DNA of 64,000 bases from Lachnospiraceae bacterium (GTDB lineage Bacteria > Bacillota > Clostridia > Lachnospirales > Lachnospiraceae). The DNA lies in NCBI GenBank assembly GCA_022845895.1, contig AP025573.1, positions 1,336,501 to 1,400,500 on the forward strand. The letters run 5' to 3'. The notes below the pieces were generated by a model, which searched no databases, was not told where the DNA came from, and saw only the letters and a program-made list of their open reading frames with translations. Shown here piece by piece: positions 61,301-64,000 of this stretch (position 1 is its first letter; every line of letters starts with the position of its first letter). Position numbers and translations under genes: made by a program.

Positions 61301-61444
61301 TGGAATTGTATTTTTTAAAGAAATAGAGTGGGATAAGTTTTCGTTTGGGCGGGGATAGGGATAACGCGTGTGAGTTCAAAAATGAGGGTTTTGCTGGGCA
61401 AAAGAAACAATACGGGAAAATTCATATTATCTGGCAAAAGTAAA
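61301..61444 (+). repeat. Right copy of the flanking repeat with GGCAAAA units
   Basis: 61331-61440 aligns without gaps to 49135-49244. GGCAAAA, GGGAAAA and GGCAAAA start at 61397, 61414 and 61433, the same 17- and 19-base spacing as in the left copy; the later units of the left copy are missing. Both copies have the same orientation and enclose the AT-rich island. Confidence 0.7.
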
Positions 61445-61511
61445 TGATAAGAGGGCTATTAATATAGAGGATACAATTTAATTTAACACGCCTTGAAGGA
61501 GGGTATGCATT

Positions 61512-62471
61512 ATGGCTAAAATTGACACAGCATATAGTTTGGAAATAAAAGATGTTATAGATGCTATAGAGGCGAATGAGTTATGGATAGAGGGCATTTT
61601 AAAAGATAAAAGATTATTCAAATGTATAGATGACAATTGTAATGCCAGAATTACTTGCAAGAATATGGATACATTTGCAGATAAGAGAAAAGTAAATCCA
61701 CATTTTATTATGTCAGACAGAGAAAATATGCATAGTTCAACTTGTGAAATAAATAAGGAGCTTGAGGAAAAAAGAAGTAAAAAGAGGGAGAAAAAGGGGG
61801 GAAGAGCAAGTCAATATATTGGTAAAAAGGTATGTTTTCATATAGAACGTCCAAAGAGCCATAGGATTGTTGAATACAAAATTATTAATGATGAGAAAGG
61901 CAATGTGACAAATATTGAAGAAGAAAAGAAAAAAAACAGAGAAAATAGGAAAATGCATAATTCGAATTATTATTGGCTTAACTCGTTGATTTGGTATTAT
62001 ATTGATGCCTATAAAAAAGGTACAACTGAACAAGATACAGTAGAATTAGATTTTGGAGCAAATAAAAAATATACATATTCTTTAAATAGGCTTTTTAAGC
62101 GGATTAAAAATGAAAAGGAAGCAACTGATAGAGATGGGTATCATTATGTTTACTATGGAAAAGGAACGGTTTATCTCAGAACAGATGGAGGTTATGATTT
62201 AGTATTCTATGAAAAGTTTTTTGGCTCAGGGAGACGAGTAAAATGTATAGTAGAGAAAATAGTACTTGACACATGTGAGTATGGAAAATTAAATAAGACA
62301 AATGTTTTGAAAGCTGCCATAGGAAAAGAGAGATTTATTTATACTTTATCCTCAAAAAATATTAATAAGAAATATAATACAGTATTTTTAAATATTAAAA
62401 ATTTGGATTGTATTGCTATTTCAGAAATTGATTTGGACAGCATTGGTAGAACGGAATATGATGAAGATTGA
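61512..62471 (+). CDS. Hypothetical protein with N-terminal zinc-binding-like region
   Basis: 319 residues, AT-rich coding, AAGGAGG before the ATG. The N-terminal part has LFKCIDDNCNARITC (C-x4-C-x5-C) followed by NPHFIMSDRENMHSSTC, which resembles the zinc-binding start of CoiA-like and some defence nucleases. The middle is lysine-rich (KRSKKREKKGGRAS). The C-terminal half is aromatic-rich and has no motif I can name. It lies just outside the right repeat copy and is probably accessory, possibly defence-related. Confidence 0.7.
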   Translation: MAKIDTAYSLEIKDVIDAIEANELWIEGILKDKRLFKCIDDNCNARITCKNMDTFADKRKVNPHFIMSDRENMHSSTCEINKELEEKRSKKREKKGGRASQYIGKKVCFHIERPKSHRIVEYKIINDEKGNVTNIEEEKKKNRENRKMHNSNYYWLNSLIWYYIDAYKKGTTEQDTVELDFGANKKYTYSLNRLFKRIKNEKEATDRDGYHYVYYGKGTVYLRTDGGYDLVFYEKFFGSGRRVKCIVEKIVLDTCEYGKLNKTNVLKAAIGKERFIYTLSSKNINKKYNTVFLNIKNLDCIAISEIDLDSIGRTEYDED

Positions 62472-62963
62472 TTTAATTGATAAATGAGAATTGATTTATG
62501 CTATAGAAATAAAATATGCAAAATATTCTTAAAGCTCATATTATAGTGTTCATTCACGATAAAGCATTTGAATGGGGATTGATTACAATTACACGAGATT
62601 TCCGATGCTGAAAAAGATGTTGGGATGGATGTTGGAACCAGAAAATGGGTTATAGCAATAGGGAGATACATCTTCCGAATAAATTTTAAGCCAGGGAAAA
62701 AACTTATTGAATACCACAATGAAGTAATATTTCAGGGGTGAGAACCACTACAAGTGGGTTTATTTTCAGATGAAAGCATATATAGATTATAATCCGAAAA
62801 AGGTATTAGAATGCAAACTTAAGCATAACACTATTGTGCCGAGAAGCCTACTTATGTGCATTTCTGAAACATATATTATATGGTATATAAGCGCGATATG
62901 AACTGAATACTTACAAATCAGAGATACACACCCCAATATCATCCTAACAGGAGACTCAAAACT
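62472..62963. other. Decayed region with a gene remnant
   Basis: 492 AT-rich bases. An uninterrupted reading of 52 codons without start (62583-62741, see separate entry) looks like the end of a lost gene. CCACT/AGTGG near 62745-62757 followed by a T-rich stretch may be its old terminator. No complete gene is supportable. Confidence 0.5.
62583..62741 (+). pseudogene. 3' remnant of an unidentified gene
   Basis: The frame LHEISDAEKDVGMDVGTRKW...FRINFKPGKKLIEYHNEVIFQG has protein-like composition but is preceded by a stop and lacks a start with a ribosome binding site. Family not recognised. Confidence 0.35.
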
Positions 62964-63289
62964 TTGCAAAAACAGGAATTCACAAAACAGGATTTAACGC
63001 TCTTCAAAAATAAGATTGCCGGCTGGCAGGAAGCCTATATTGACAGGCTCAACAAGGAATATATTGAATTGCTAAGTGAAGATGCTAAGCCGTCAGTTAA
63101 GTTTTGGAAACTGGACGAGAGAATAAAGGAAGACAGGAAGAAAACTGGCGTTTTGTTGGAAATGAATCGGTCGCCCTTCTTTATAATATAATATCACTTA
63201 TAAATGATGGGGCAATTACCTTTGACGACCTCGAAGGATTCAGCTATGAGCTTAAGGAATCGGTAAGTGCCCATGCTCAGAATTTTTAG
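62964..63289 (+). pseudogene. Small helical protein gene with a frameshift
   Basis: TTG start with AGGAGAC upstream. The first frame (EFTKQDLTLFKNKIAGWQEAYIDRLNKEYIELL...GVLLEMNRSPFF) stops at 63189-63191, while the natural continuation (YNIISLINDGAITFDDLEGFSYELKESV) is in another frame. The shift lies in the repetitive TATAATATAATAT near 63180-63193, where a one- or two-base change would restore one protein of about 105 residues. The family occurs widely in Lachnospiraceae, without known function. Confidence 0.75.
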
Positions 63290-63330
63290 CACATGCATTT
63301 CAGTATGGATAGGAGGACAGGATAGGGCAG

Positions 63331-64000
63331 ATGCGTAGCGAGACGGACAAATACATTGCGGAAACACACATGCTTGATTATTCGGCTACTTCAATCCAAC
63401 GCCTGATTGAATCTAGGAAGTGGAAGGAATTAGATACATTTGCATGTATAAAAGCCATTTATAACTATGTGAGAGATGAGATTCTTTTTGGATATAATGT
63501 TGATGACAATATCTCAGCATCTGAGGTACTGGCTGATGGATACGGCCAATGCAATACGAAGGGGACGTTATTTATGGCGCTTCTCAGGGCCTGCAATATC
63601 CCATGCAGAGTACATGGCTTTACGATTGATAAAGAGCTGCAAAAAGGTGCGATGACAGGCATCGTTTATAGAATGGCTCCTCAGAATGTATTCCACAGCT
63701 GGGTGGAAGTGTTATTGGACAATACATGGTATGAGCTGGAAGCATTTATTCTAGACAAGCCCTATCTCGTAAAACTGCAGCAGGCTAACAGCGATTGCAC
63801 AGGTGCATTCTGCGGTTATGGTGTGGCAGTTAAGGATTTTAAGAATCCGGTCATTGAGTTCGACAGAAATAATACCTACATACAGAGCGAGGGCATCAAT
63901 CAGGATTTTGGGATATATGATAATCCGGATAGCCTGCTAAAGGAGCATCACCAGGAAATGTCCCCGATAAAGGCATTTGCATACAGACATATCGGAAGGC
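63331..64000 (+). CDS. Transglutaminase-like domain protein (3' end outside window)
   Basis: At least 223 residues from the ATG at 63331 (AGGAGG upstream), open to the window edge. The transglutaminase/protease-like triad is visible: Cys in GYGQCNTKGTLFMALLRA (near residue 73), His in VFHSWVEVLL (near 128) and an acidic residue in WYELEAF. The preceding AIYNYVRDEILFGY is typical of the family. Bacterial members are mostly cysteine peptidases or transglutaminases; no signal peptide is seen. Substrate unknown. Confidence 0.85.
   Translation, partial: MRSETDKYIAETHMLDYSATSIQRLIESRKWKELDTFACIKAIYNYVRDEILFGYNVDDNISASEVLADGYGQCNTKGTLFMALLRACNIPCRVHGFTIDKELQKGAMTGIVYRMAPQNVFHSWVEVLLDNTWYELEAFILDKPYLVKLQQANSDCTGAFCGYGVAVKDFKNPVIEFDRNNTYIQSEGINQDFGIYDNPDSLLKEHHQEMSPIKAFAYRHIGR

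Overview
The window looks like a chromosomal segment of a gut Firmicute of the Lachnospiraceae type (relatives of Dorea, Blautia, Clostridium scindens). The evidence is Gram-positive ribosome binding sites (AGGAGG), DUF1836/DUF3783/DUF3793-type proteins, a Bacillus-type LexA box, a VanRS-like pair, and clostridial mobile elements. All base-composition statements are by eye; nothing was computed.

Bases 1-31.1 kb are GC-rich core chromosome: a MATE exporter (cut by the window edge) with its divergent MerR regulator and a 19-bp-spacer MerR-type promoter; carB; a TetM-like ribosome GTPase fused to a Rae1/YacP nuclease domain; a GNAT-YoaP protein; an orphan NMT1-type binding lipoprotein; a VanR-VanS pair followed by a serine D,D-carboxypeptidase instead of vanHAX; asparaginase; a PHP phosphatase; a YerC-type TrpR-like regulator; SRAP; a LexA-box-controlled Y-family polymerase operon; a radical SAM-TetR-hydrolase operon whose promoter is straddled by a 19-bp inverted repeat; a second MATE exporter; a polysaccharide deacetylase; PcrA; an NYN/OST-HTH protein; and rlmD.

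Bases ~31.1-49.05 kb are an integrated mobilizable element in the 3' end of rlmD. The rlmD reading frame runs into the element and gains about 95 residues; at the other end the serine recombinase frame appears to finish in the displaced rlmD tail. The element has TnpV, a MOBQ-type relaxase broken by a one-base frameshift in an A tract, an oriT with the TAAGTGCG/CCCT nic core, DUF3847, DnaC-like and RepA-like proteins, and no conjugation apparatus. Its cargo is a metal module: DUF3793, flavodoxin, DUF2325, methyltransferase, DtxR-family regulator, FeoA, FeoB, a FeoB-associated Cys-rich protein fused to an HMA domain, a short Fur-like protein, DUF6110 and a P-type ATPase. Three upstream regions carry palindromes of the form TTAG-N6-CTAA, suggesting one DtxR-controlled regulon. 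A STAND NTPase with TPRs sits between cargo and recombinase.

Bases 49.1-61.4 kb are a very AT-rich accessory island bracketed by two direct copies of a ~110-140 bp repeat with GGCAAAA units spaced 17-20 bp. It holds a truncated HrgA-like gene, a degenerate IS66-like element, and the most interesting locus of the window: a five-gene operon (AbiEi-like protein, N6-adenine DNA methyltransferase, double GHKL ATPase/histidine-kinase-like protein, receiver protein, HNH nuclease) under one promoter enclosed by a perfect inverted repeat. It has the parts list of an anti-phage system coupling modification, signalling and DNA cleavage. A complete IS66 element with an 8-bp target duplication follows.

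Bases 61.5-64 kb contain an unrecognised protein, gene remnants, a frameshifted small gene and the start of a transglutaminase-like gene cut by the window edge.
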